NCBI GenBank assembly: GCA_016784195.1
Contig: JADHVE010000016.1
Location: 1-22,140 of the forward strand
From: Candidatus Woesearchaeota archaeon
Lineage (GTDB): Archaea > Nanobdellota > Nanobdellia > Woesearchaeales > GW2011-AR4
DNA: 22,140 bases
Reading direction: 5' to 3'
In this document: positions 15,929-22,140 of the stretch, piece by piece
Numbering within the stretch: the stretch's first letter is position 1
Layout: every line of letters starts with the position of its first letter
Translations under genes and position numbers: made by a program
The notes under the pieces: generated by a model
Told to the model about the DNA's origin: nothing
The model's input: only the letters and a program-made list of their open reading frames with translations
Database searches by the model: none

Positions 15929-16720
15929 ATGAAAATTTACAGCCTATTGGAGAAAATAAAGAAGAAAAAACCTTTAATCCACCATATAACCAACTGGGTC
16001 ACAATATACGACTGCGCAAATATAACTAGAGCAATAGGCGCATTGCCAGTAATGGCTCATTCAAAAGAAGAGTCAGCAGATATGTCAGGTATATCCTCTG
16101 CTTTAGTATTAAACATAGGCACATTAACATCAGAATTAATCAAATCAATGAAATTAGCAGGCAAAGCTGCAAATGAAAAAAAAATCCCCATAGTTCTGGA
16201 CGCAGTAGGGGTAGGAGCAACAAAGCTGAGAAATAATAAAGCAGCTGAGCTGTTAGATGAAATAAAAATCGATATTATCAAGGGAAATGCTTCTGAGATT
16301 GCAAAACTGGCCGGTGAAAATGTAAAAACAAAAGGAGTTGAAGCCACAGAAGTAGAAGCAGATTTAATAGAAACTGCTAAAAAATTGGCAAAAGAAAAAA
16401 ACTCTACAGTTGTCATAACAGGAAAAGAAGATATAGTAACAAATGGCAATGAAACATATATTATAAAAAACGGCCATGACATGATGGGAAGCATAGTAGG
16501 TACTGGATGCATGGCTACTTCTGTCATAGCAAGCTTTGCAGCAGTAGAAAAAGATTATGCCCAAGCTGCAGCATCTGCATTAACCTGTTTTGGCATAGCA
16601 GGAGAATTAGCCTCAAAAGAATCAAAAGGCCCCGGAAGTTATAAAGAAAATTTCTATGATGAGATTTATAATTTAAATGAAGAAAAAATCAACACAATGA
16701 AAAAGTTTGAGAAAGTTTAA
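15929..16720 (+). CDS. thiM: Hydroxyethylthiazole kinase
   Basis: It phosphorylates 4-methyl-5-(2-hydroxyethyl)thiazole with ATP, the salvage step that feeds ThiE. Ribokinase-fold motifs are PLIHHITNWVT near the N-terminus, ALPVMAHSKEE (residues 38-48), the LDAVGVGATKLR loop (90-101), IIKGNASEI (116-124), TGKEDIV (164-170) and GTGCMATS (191-198) with Cys194 at the catalytic-cysteine position. Where the family usually has DPVGVGA, this protein has DAVGVGA. At 263 aa it is full length. There is no Shine-Dalgarno; the TATA spacing points to a leaderless transcript. thiE follows after 184 nt. No thiD, thiL or de novo thiazole genes are in the window. Confidence 0.95.
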   Translation: MKIYSLLEKIKKKKPLIHHITNWVTIYDCANITRAIGALPVMAHSKEESADMSGISSALVLNIGTLTSELIKSMKLAGKAANEKKIPIVLDAVGVGATKLRNNKAAELLDEIKIDIIKGNASEIAKLAGENVKTKGVEATEVEADLIETAKKLAKEKNSTVVITGKEDIVTNGNETYIIKNGHDMMGSIVGTGCMATSVIASFAAVEKDYAQAAASALTCFGIAGELASKESKGPGSYKENFYDEIYNLNEEKINTMKKFEKV

Positions 16721-16904
16721 TTTTATTTTTCTATCATTAAACGCCGATAAAGAATAATCAATAATACACAATAACAATTATTTGTGAACTTGGTAGTGTT
16801 AATATTTATTAATTAAAATTTTTTATAATAAAAAATACTCAAATAATTGTAAACATGATATAAAACTCAAGGGTAAAAATTAAATGATGAATTACTGATT
16901 AAAA
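16721..16904 (+). other. Intergenic thiM-thiE, holds an imperfect CACAA...TTGTG inverted repeat
   Basis: This is AT-rich DNA with no gene seen. At 16767-16786, CACAA-N10-TTGTG is followed by AACTTGG. A related block lies in the gap before the Cys-rich gene (21812-21831). A TATA candidate GATATAAAA (about 16857-16865) would start a leader of about 18 nt for thiE. ATGATGA and CTGA occur just before thiE, but too close together for a C/D guide RNA. Confidence 0.35.
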
Positions 16905-17546
16905 ATGTTAAAAACCAGATTAAAAAATATGGGAATTTATTTTATTACTGATTCTAAGCTTACAAAAAAAAATATTTTTGAAGATGTAAAAGCTGCGATT
17001 AAAAGCGGAGTAAAAATAATCCAGTACAGGGAAAAAAATCTGCCAAAAGAGAAAATGATTGAAGAAGCCATCAAAATAAGAGAGATGTGCAAAGAAAACA
17101 ATGTTTTATTCTTAATCAATGACTGCGTAGATATAGCTTTAAAAGTTAACGCAGACGGAGTCCATCTGGGCTTAGAAGATATACCTTATGAAAAAGCAAG
17201 AGCATTATTAGGAAAGGAAAAGATAATTGGAATGACTGCACATAACAAAGAAGAAGCAATTAATTTTGAAAAACAAGGAGCAGATTATATTGGAATCAGC
17301 CCGATATTTACTACAACAACAAAACCAGATGCAGGCAATGCAATAGGCACTGAAAAATTAAAAAAAATAGTAAACCTAATAAAAATCCCTTGCGTAGCGA
17401 TTGGCGGAATAAATGAAAACAACATAAAAGAAGTAATAAAAACAGGCGCTGAGGGAATAGCAATAATATCTGCCATTGTAGCAAAAGACAATGTTGAAGA
17501 AACAGTAAAAAACTTCATTAAAAAGATAAACCCATCAAAGTTATAA
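16905..17546 (+). CDS. thiE: Thiamine-phosphate synthase
   Basis: It joins HMP-diphosphate and thiazole phosphate to form thiamine monophosphate. This is a TIM barrel with IIQYREKNLPKEK early, FLINDCVDIALKVNADGVHLG, then IIGMTAHNKEEA, the substrate-phosphate segment SPIFTTTTKPDAG and the C-terminal phosphate loop CVAIGGINENNI ... GAEGIAIISAI. At 213 aa the length is normal. A second ATG eight codons in (MGIYFITD) is also possible; the family often starts close to YxITD. Many archaea use a ThiN domain for this step, so a bacterial-type ThiE beside ThiM suggests a salvage route. It has its own AT-rich upstream region rather than being tightly coupled to thiM. Confidence 0.94.
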   Translation: MLKTRLKNMGIYFITDSKLTKKNIFEDVKAAIKSGVKIIQYREKNLPKEKMIEEAIKIREMCKENNVLFLINDCVDIALKVNADGVHLGLEDIPYEKARALLGKEKIIGMTAHNKEEAINFEKQGADYIGISPIFTTTTKPDAGNAIGTEKLKKIVNLIKIPCVAIGGINENNIKEVIKTGAEGIAIISAIVAKDNVEETVKNFIKKINPSKL

Positions 17547-17551
17547 ATAAA

Positions 17552-17559
17552 TTTAAATA
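17552..17559 (+). promoter_or_regulatory. TATA box of the DsbA-like gene
   Basis: TTTAAATA lies just after the thiE stop, centred about 27 nt before the ATG at 17583. This indicates separate, leaderless transcription. Confidence 0.6.
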
Positions 17560-17582
17560 CCCCATAAAAACTCAAATATAAA

Positions 17583-18497
17583 ATGATATGTCTCATAGCC
17601 CTGATTGCATTTGGAATTTTAGGTATTTTCAGTGTAAGCTATAGAAAGCTGGCTTTAGAGGCATTTGACTGCGTCTTCAGAAGAATCACTTTAAGGAAAT
17701 GTGAATCAGGCTTAGACCAAAGGCTAAAAAGCCAGATTACAGGAAAACTGATGGTCAAAAGCCCAAAGCTGGCTTCAAAAATCTACAAAAATTTTGAAGT
17801 CATATCTTGGATATTTACAATTCTGATGATAGCCAGCACAATTTACTCCGGCTATGGTATATACAACTTTCTTGTTCATGGCAACTGCAACGGTCCGGAT
17901 TCAAATGCCTTATGCATCTTTGATCCTCTTAAAAAAGAAGAGCCTGAAACATGCTCAGTAGCATTCCAAAAAACTGCTGAATTAGAAGCACCAGAAATAG
18001 GAGATTCTCCAAGCTTAGGCTCATTAAACTCAAAAATAACAATAATAGAGTTTGGATGTTATACCTGCCAATATACAAGAGAGGCTCAAGAAACAGTAGA
18101 GAAAGTATTGAAAGAATACAAAGGAACCATGAGGTTTGTTTACAAAAGCTTCCCATTACCGAACCATGAAAGCAGTAAAAATGTTGCTATAGCTGCAGAG
18201 TGTGCAAAACTCTCAGGAAAATTCTGGTTGTACAACTCATTATTATTCAACAAAGACATAAAAACTGATGATAAATCACTGATTAGCTATGCTAAAGAAG
18301 CAAACATAAACATAACTCAATTTGAGCAATGCCTTAACAGCCAGGAGGCAATAGAAAACGTGGATATAGAGTTTAACCAGGGCATTGCATCAGGAATTTA
18401 TGGCACTCCAACTTTCTTCATCAATAACATAAGCCTTGTAGGTCCTCAATCCTTTGAAGAATTCACCAAAATAATAAAAAAAGAGCTTAGGAAATAA
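17583..18497 (+). CDS. Membrane-anchored DsbA-like thiol-disulfide oxidoreductase
   Basis: Residues 1-19 and about 72-97 are hydrophobic spans. The intervening loop (20-71) is basic with Cys30 and Cys40, so it is likely cytoplasmic. The second span leads outward to a thioredoxin-fold domain (about 132-304). Its active site is C159-Y-T-C162 in IIEFGCYTCQYTREA, with helical insertion residues FPLPNHESSKNVAIAAECA and a cis-Pro loop GIYGTPTFFI (Pro276). The pattern fits the DsbA/Thioredoxin_4 group. Further Cys at 102, 111, 124, 207 and 250 could form structural disulfides. It probably makes or isomerises disulfides in exported proteins, and the Cys-bearing surface modules upstream in the window would be plausible clients (inference). 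The start is supported by the TATA spacing. Confidence 0.87.
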   Translation: MICLIALIAFGILGIFSVSYRKLALEAFDCVFRRITLRKCESGLDQRLKSQITGKLMVKSPKLASKIYKNFEVISWIFTILMIASTIYSGYGIYNFLVHGNCNGPDSNALCIFDPLKKEEPETCSVAFQKTAELEAPEIGDSPSLGSLNSKITIIEFGCYTCQYTREAQETVEKVLKEYKGTMRFVYKSFPLPNHESSKNVAIAAECAKLSGKFWLYNSLLFNKDIKTDDKSLISYAKEANINITQFEQCLNSQEAIENVDIEFNQGIASGIYGTPTFFINNISLVGPQSFEEFTKIIKKELRK

Positions 18498-18501
18498 AAA
18501 A

Positions 18502-18540
18502 TTGCTTTGTCTCATGATTCTCTTTATTTCTACAAAGCAA
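18502..18540. terminator. Stem-loop after the DsbA-like gene
   Basis: TTGCTTTGT (18502-18510) and ACAAAGCAA (18532-18540) form a perfect 9-bp stem with a 21-nt loop just after the stop codon. On the plus strand an A-run follows, not a T-run, so classic intrinsic termination is doubtful. It could be a 3'-end stabiliser. Confidence 0.4.
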
Positions 18541-18553
18541 AAAATCCAAAACA

Positions 18554-18562
18554 TTTAAAATA
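18554..18562 (+). promoter_or_regulatory. TATA box of the cysteine desulfurase gene
   Basis: TTTAAAATA is centred 26 nt before the ATG at 18584, again implying a leaderless message. Confidence 0.55.
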
Positions 18563-18583
18563 ACCTATACACCTCAAACGTTT

Positions 18584-19786
18584 ATGTTCAGCCTAAATGT
18601 AGAAAAAATAAGGGAAGATTTCTCTATTCTAAACAAAACTATAAACAACAAGCCAATAATATACATGGACTCTGCCTGCGTAACCCTAAAGCCAAAGCAG
18701 GTAGTAGAAAAAATAAACCAATATTATAATGAGTTTCCTGCATGCGCAGGAAGAAGCACACATAAACTGGGAAAAAAAGTTACAGAAGAAGTCGAGCAGT
18801 CAAGAAAAACAATTCAAAAATTCATAAATGCAAAAAAACAGGAAGAAATAATCTTCACAAGAAACACAACAGAAGGCATTAACCTTATTGCAAATTCTCT
18901 AGGATTAGAAGGAAAGAAGGTTCTAGGGACAAGCAAAGAGCATAACTCAAACCTTTTGCCCTGGCTTAATGGAAACATGAAGTATGACATTGTAAAAGAC
19001 AAAGACAATGATTTTAATTTTGAAGAATTCAATGAAAAAATAAAAAACACTAAGCTGGTTGCTATGCGCCATACTTCCAACTTGGATGGAACAACAATAC
19101 CAGCAAAAGAGATAATCAAGATAGCTCATGAAAACCAAGCTTTGGTTTTATTAGATGCTGCTCAATCTATTCCCCACAAAGAAGTTGATGTCAAAAAACT
19201 GGATGTTGATTTCTTGGCTTTCTCAGGCCATAAAATGCTCGGGCCAAGCGGAACAGGAATCCTGTATGGAAAATACGACCTGTTAGAAAACCTAAAAACA
19301 TTCATGCTAGGGGGAGAAACAGTTTTTGATTCAAATTACGATTCATTCAAGTTAGAAAAGCCTCCTGAAAAATTCGAAGCAGGCCTGCAAAATTATGCAG
19401 GCATTATAGGTTTGGCAGAGGCAGCAAGATATTTAACCAAAATAGGAAAAGACAAAATTGAAAAGCATGAAATCAAACTAAATAATATGATAACAGAGGA
19501 ATTAAATAAAATTCCTGAGATAGATATTCTAGGCCCAAATGTCCCGGAATCAAGATCAGGAATAATAAGCTTCAACATAAAAAACACAGATCCGCACAAT
19601 GTCGCTTCTATGCTCGACGCTTCAAACAACATAATGGTACGATCCGGAGCCCATTGTGTGCATTCATGGTTCAACGCCAACAAGCTAAAAGGCTCTGCAA
19701 GAGCATCCTTATACATATACAACACAGAAGAAGAAGCGGATATTTTTGTTAAAGCTGTAAAGGATTTAGTAAAAATAGTTAAATAA
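18584..19786 (+). CDS. Cysteine desulfurase, SufS/CsdA-like (class V aminotransferase)
   Basis: This PLP enzyme removes sulfur from cysteine as a protein persulfide for Fe-S cluster or thiocofactor synthesis. Visible residues are His120 in TSKEHNSNLLPW, Asp191 and Gln194 in LLDAAQS, the PLP lysine Lys217 in FSGHKMLGPSGTG, and the catalytic Cys358 in RSGAHCVHSWF. The RSGxHC loop places it with SufS (group II) rather than IscS. The N-terminus differs from bacterial SufS: where they have DNAAT, this has DSACVTLKPKQV followed by FPACAGRSTHKLG, with two extra Cys (32 and 54). At 400 aa it is full length. No SufE, SufU or SufBCD gene is in the window, so its sulfur acceptor is unknown. It could serve Fe-S, tRNA thiolation or thiazole-related chemistry. 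Confidence 0.9.
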   Translation: MFSLNVEKIREDFSILNKTINNKPIIYMDSACVTLKPKQVVEKINQYYNEFPACAGRSTHKLGKKVTEEVEQSRKTIQKFINAKKQEEIIFTRNTTEGINLIANSLGLEGKKVLGTSKEHNSNLLPWLNGNMKYDIVKDKDNDFNFEEFNEKIKNTKLVAMRHTSNLDGTTIPAKEIIKIAHENQALVLLDAAQSIPHKEVDVKKLDVDFLAFSGHKMLGPSGTGILYGKYDLLENLKTFMLGGETVFDSNYDSFKLEKPPEKFEAGLQNYAGIIGLAEAARYLTKIGKDKIEKHEIKLNNMITEELNKIPEIDILGPNVPESRSGIISFNIKNTDPHNVASMLDASNNIMVRSGAHCVHSWFNANKLKGSARASLYIYNTEEEADIFVKAVKDLVKIVK

Positions 19787-19791
19787 AAACA

Positions 19792-19800
19792 TATTTAAAT
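19792..19800 (+). promoter_or_regulatory. TATA box of the membrane protein-lgt operon
   Basis: TATTTAAAT lies 5 nt after the desulfurase stop. The predicted transcription start near 19821 is upstream of the Shine-Dalgarno GAGGT (19828-19832), supporting a TTG start at 19839. Confidence 0.55.
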
Positions 19801-19838
19801 GAATAAATTCCTTGTTTTTCTTAAAAAGAGGTAAAAAA

Positions 19839-20642
19839 TTGAAAAACTTTAAAGACAGCTATTTTGTAAAAACCTTGAAGCTGACCAAAAAAGAGCCTAA
19901 AACTGTATTCTATATAATCTTGTTGGATCTTTTATTTTTAGCAGCAATTAGTATTTTCTACAAATTAGTAGAATTCTTTTTCCTGAAAACACCTCCAGAA
20001 ATTTCAACAGCTACAACCACACTCTATTTGATTGTAACTTTAGCATATTACTTAATTTTGATATTGATTTACTCGTTCTTCAAATACTCAGTATTAAATT
20101 CGATAAGCTCTATGTTCAAAAAAACTAAACTAAGTTTTATTCACATGAAAAAATTCTACTTATTGAATTTGTCAATATTTGCCGTATTTATGGTGGCATT
20201 CTTGCTTTTGAATGGAACAGTTTTAACAGGCACAAAAGAAGAATATCGAGCCTATATATTTTTGATAACAAATCTGCCTTTATTATTAGTATTCTACACT
20301 TTTATGAATATAAGCCATACCATATTTTCAGAATCAAAAAATTCAGGCATAAAAGAAACAGTTAAAAAAACTTTTACCGAAATTTCAAAAATAAAAAATT
20401 ATCTGGGAGTTTTTCTAACCAATACCGCCTTGATCATTGTTTACTTCACCATGTTCTATTTCATAGGGCTGATATTAAAATATACATTATTCAAAAGCTA
20501 CTCAGCAGCCGCACAATATAACAATACCTACTCAATAATATTTACAGTAATAACCACAATATTTTTCTACTCAGTCATTCTATTCAACAGAATTTATTTT
20601 TACAGCATTATAAAAAACAAAAAACAAAATGTTTTACCATAA
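19839..20642 (+). CDS. Polytopic membrane protein of unknown function, TTG start
   Basis: This is a 267-aa protein with about six hydrophobic spans: near residues 24-40, 60-84, 108-130, 140-160, 195-220 and 232-255. Basic segments lie between them (for example SMFKKTKLSFIHMKK, then SKNSGIKETVKKTF). No catalytic motif is seen, and Cys is lacking. The overall pattern resembles small uncharacterised archaeal integral membrane proteins. The start is read as TTG at 19839 because GAGGT sits 6 nt before it and the TATA box predicts transcription beginning near 19821. A longer frame from 19812 would start before the message does. The last 14 nt overlap lgt, so the two are translationally coupled. A role linked to the membrane or lipoproteins is inference only. 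Confidence 0.75.
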   Translation: MKNFKDSYFVKTLKLTKKEPKTVFYIILLDLLFLAAISIFYKLVEFFFLKTPPEISTATTTLYLIVTLAYYLILILIYSFFKYSVLNSISSMFKKTKLSFIHMKKFYLLNLSIFAVFMVAFLLLNGTVLTGTKEEYRAYIFLITNLPLLLVFYTFMNISHTIFSESKNSGIKETVKKTFTEISKIKNYLGVFLTNTALIIVYFTMFYFIGLILKYTLFKSYSAAAQYNNTYSIIFTVITTIFFYSVILFNRIYFYSIIKNKKQNVLP

Positions 20643-21408
20643 TATAAACCCAGTACTATTTAAAATTGGAATCTTTGAGATAAGATATTATGGATTAATT
20701 TTTATACTGGGCTTTCTGATTGGATATTTATTCTTAGTCTACCTTGCTAAAGAAAGAAAGCTAAATCTTACTAAAGATGACATCTCAGACTTATTACTAT
20801 ATTTATTAATAGGAATAATTGCAGGAGCAAGGCTCTTTTATATATTATTTTACAATTTAGGATTTTATCTGGAAAATCCTCTGGAGATGTTTGCCTTATG
20901 GCATGGAGGCTTGTCTTTTCATGGAGGCTTAGCAGGAGCAGTTATCGCAATCTTGCTCTTCTGTAAAAAAAAGAAAGTAAGCTTCTATGAAATAATTGAT
21001 ATTGTTGTGATTCCAGTTGCTTTAGGCTTAGCTTTTGGAAGGATTGGAAATTTCTTAAACGGAGAACTATATGGAAGAATCACAAACCTGCCCTGGGCAG
21101 TCAAGTTTAAAGGCGCAGAAGGCTTCAGGCACCCTTCGCAATTATATGAGTCATTAAAAAACTTAGTCATATTCAGCGTTTTATGGTTTATAAGGAACAA
21201 AAAGCTGCCAAATGGTTTTTTATTCTGGTCTTTTGTAACCCTGTACTCAGTCTTAAGGTTCTTTGTAGAATTTGTCCGGGAACCAGACCCTCAACTGGGT
21301 TTTATAATATTCAGCATGACAATGGGCCAAATCCTAAGCATCATCACATGCTCAATAGGAATCTATTTTCTGTTTAGGTTAAAATATGAAAGCAAGAATA
21401 ATCACTGA
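20629..21408 (+). CDS. lgt: Prolipoprotein diacylglyceryl transferase
   Basis: It is an integral membrane enzyme that transfers a diacylglyceryl group from phospholipid to the lipobox cysteine of prolipoproteins. Seven or so spans are visible. Family motifs are EIRYYGLIF (residues 17-25), WHGGLSFHGGL (91-101), the Lgt signature GRIGNFLNGELYG (137-149), HPSQLYES (168-175) and a late FVEFVREPDPQLG (catalytic Arg region). The length of 259 aa is normal. The start ATG overlaps the preceding gene by 14 nt, and the next gene overlaps its end by 23 nt. A bacterial-type Lgt in an archaeon with presumed ether lipids is unusual; the lipid donor is unknown. No lspA is in the window. Confidence 0.94.
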   Translation: MFYHNINPVLFKIGIFEIRYYGLIFILGFLIGYLFLVYLAKERKLNLTKDDISDLLLYLLIGIIAGARLFYILFYNLGFYLENPLEMFALWHGGLSFHGGLAGAVIAILLFCKKKKVSFYEIIDIVVIPVALGLAFGRIGNFLNGELYGRITNLPWAVKFKGAEGFRHPSQLYESLKNLVIFSVLWFIRNKKLPNGFLFWSFVTLYSVLRFFVEFVREPDPQLGFIIFSMTMGQILSIITCSIGIYFLFRLKYESKNNH

Positions 21409-21730
21409 AAACAAAGCAGAAGAAGAAATGGAAAAGAGTGGTGTAGATAAAGCAGGAATTAAAATAATGCTTTCTAAAAGTATTTTCAGGATTGTAAAAT
21501 TACATGACATAAGAAATGCTATAGCCAACATTCTAAAGCAGGAGATGCTTTCTTTAGGCGGGGAAGTTGCGGTCAATAAAGGCTGCGTGAATTGCACTGT
21601 TGAAAAATCAGATGTCATCATAATGGGCACATTAAAGCAATTTCAAGGATTAGCAAAAAAAATGCACCCTCAGGTTTCAGAGTCAAAAGAAATAGCAAAG
21701 CAAATAGAAAATATTATAAAAGAGTTCTAG
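21386..21730 (+). CDS. Stand-alone domain like the N-terminal extension of dihydropteroate synthases
   Basis: This is a small soluble protein of 114 aa. It contains AGIKIMLSKSIFRIVKLHDIR, then ANILKQEMLSLGGEVAV, GCVNCTVEKSDVIIMGTLKQF and a final amphipathic helix. I recall this order (AANILKQEMLSLGG ... NCSVE.TDVLLMGTLKQ) from the region ahead of the TIM barrel in some long bacterial and archaeal FolP-like proteins. Here the catalytic barrel is absent: there is no pterin-binding or sulfa loop and no room for one before the stop. The two Cys (67 and 70, in GCVNC) form a CxxC. The start ATG overlaps lgt by 23 nt with AGGTT a few nt upstream. The function is unknown. The family match is from memory, not from a search. 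Confidence 0.65.
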   Translation: MKARIITENKAEEEMEKSGVDKAGIKIMLSKSIFRIVKLHDIRNAIANILKQEMLSLGGEVAVNKGCVNCTVEKSDVIIMGTLKQFQGLAKKMHPQVSESKEIAKQIENIIKEF

Positions 21731-21902
21731 GTTTAGAGTAAAAGTTGCAATTAAAAAATAATCAATAAAAACCCATTAAATAAAAAACAGCCATCAGCAC
21801 ACAAACAAAAGCACAATCAATTGTGAACGTGGAATTGAACTAATGGTTTAAACTTAATGGTTAAAATAAAAATTATTGATAAAATATAAAAATAGATTAA
21901 AA
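21731..21902 (+). other. Intergenic region with a CACAAT-N2-ATTGTG palindrome
   Basis: No gene is seen in these 172 nt. At 21812-21825 there is a perfect 6+2+6 inverted repeat (CACAAT-CA-ATTGTG) followed by AACGTGG. Tandem near-repeats TAATGGTTTAAACT and TAATGGTTAAAAT (21841-21866) give TATA-like boxes at a suitable distance from the next start. A similar inverted repeat precedes thiE. Confidence 0.4.
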
Positions 21903-22097
21903 ATGGAATGTAACAAAGAAACAAATCTGCAAAATTGCAACTGCACTTATCCGGGATGCCCGAGAAAAGGCATTTGCTGTGAATGTATAACATACCACAG
22001 AAAAGCAAATCAGTTGCCTGCATGTTTTTTCTCATCTGAAGCAGAAAAAACATTTGACAGAAGTGTTGAAAATTTTATAGAAGGTAATAAACAATGA
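21903..22097 (+). CDS. Small Cys-rich protein, DUF6485-like
   Basis: This 64-aa cytoplasmic protein has eight cysteines (3, 12, 14, 19, 25, 26, 28, 41) and His32 in the order C-N-C-T-Y-x-x-C-x-R-K-G-x-C-C-E-C-x-x-Y-H-R, then LPACFF and a helical tail KTFDRSVENFIE. This is the pattern I associate with DUF6485, a widespread family of anaerobe proteins that may bind a metal or Fe-S cluster; the exact role is unknown. The ATG at 21903 is chosen because the Met-Glu-Cys start matches the family and the upstream TTG (21876) lacks support. It overlaps the next gene by ATGA, so translational coupling is likely. Confidence 0.75.
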   Translation: MECNKETNLQNCNCTYPGCPRKGICCECITYHRKANQLPACFFSSEAEKTFDRSVENFIEGNKQ

Positions 22098-22140
22098 GAT
22101 TAGATTCAGAGACTAAAACAAACATCCTGTTAGGATTGTA
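22094..22140 (+). CDS. Start of an unidentified gene, cut by the window end
   Basis: The ATG overlaps the stop of the Cys-rich gene (ATGA). Fifteen residues are visible, beginning MRLDSETKTNILLGL. This is too short for any assignment. Overlap with the gene before it suggests one operon. Confidence 0.6.
   Translation, partial: MRLDSETKTNILLGL

Noticed and set aside
16057..16527. 156-codon minus-strand frame over thiM
   Set aside because: It is fully antisense to a clear thiM with all motifs; no independent signals.
16721..16904. TPP riboswitch before thiE or C/D box guide RNA (ATGATGA...CTGA)
   Set aside because: No CTGAGA or other conserved TPP riboswitch core is present. The C- and D-like boxes are only about 4-5 nt apart, too close for a guide.

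Overview
The window is AT-rich, gene-dense DNA that reads as archaeal, most likely a small-genome DPANN-type lineage (Woesearchaeota/Pacearchaeota-like; the lineage is inference). The evidence is a clamp-loader large subunit (RfcL), an archaeal-type ValRS, a tRNA with no encoded CCA, TTTAAATA-type TATA boxes about 26 nt upstream of several start codons (leaderless transcripts), and an enormous sequon-rich secreted protein with a PGF-pre-PGF-like module.

Layout. (1) Nucleotides 2-8473 hold the C-terminal 2823 residues of a giant surface protein: about 15 Ig-like modules, cadherin-like units, a stalk, one membrane span and a basic cytoplasmic tail with three copies of a short helical repeat. 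It is followed 39 nt later by a 489-aa coiled-coil protein (8513-9982), probably cotranscribed. (2) rfcL (minus) converges on the coiled-coil gene with a 10-nt gap and diverges from valS (plus). (3) valS converges on cysS (minus), and tRNA-Cys(GCA) lies just upstream of cysS on the same strand. (4) The 417-nt gap 15512-15928 contains the tRNA promoter, a 33-codon small ORF with Shine-Dalgarno signals, and an 85-nt imperfect hairpin. (5) A plus-strand run follows: thiM, thiE, a membrane-anchored DsbA-like oxidoreductase, and a SufS-like cysteine desulfurase. (6) A three-gene overlapping operon encodes a multi-span membrane protein (TTG start), Lgt, and a stand-alone domain resembling the N-terminal extension of some dihydropteroate synthases. 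(7) A Cys-rich DUF6485-like protein overlaps, through ATGA, a gene that runs off the window.

How the genes may work together. The left part looks like a cell-envelope module: a glycosylated giant surface protein tied through the membrane to cytoplasmic coiled coils. The right part is strikingly about cysteine and sulfur: tRNA-Cys, CysRS, cysteine desulfurase, disulfide oxidoreductase, Lgt (modifies lipobox Cys), thiazole salvage and a Cys-rich small protein. That shared theme is an inference and may be coincidence. The most notable items are the surface-protein/coiled-coil pair, two different modules inserted at the same point of a duplicated scaffold inside the giant protein, the orphan DHPS-like domain, a bacterial-type Lgt in an archaeon, and the hairpin plus small ORF.
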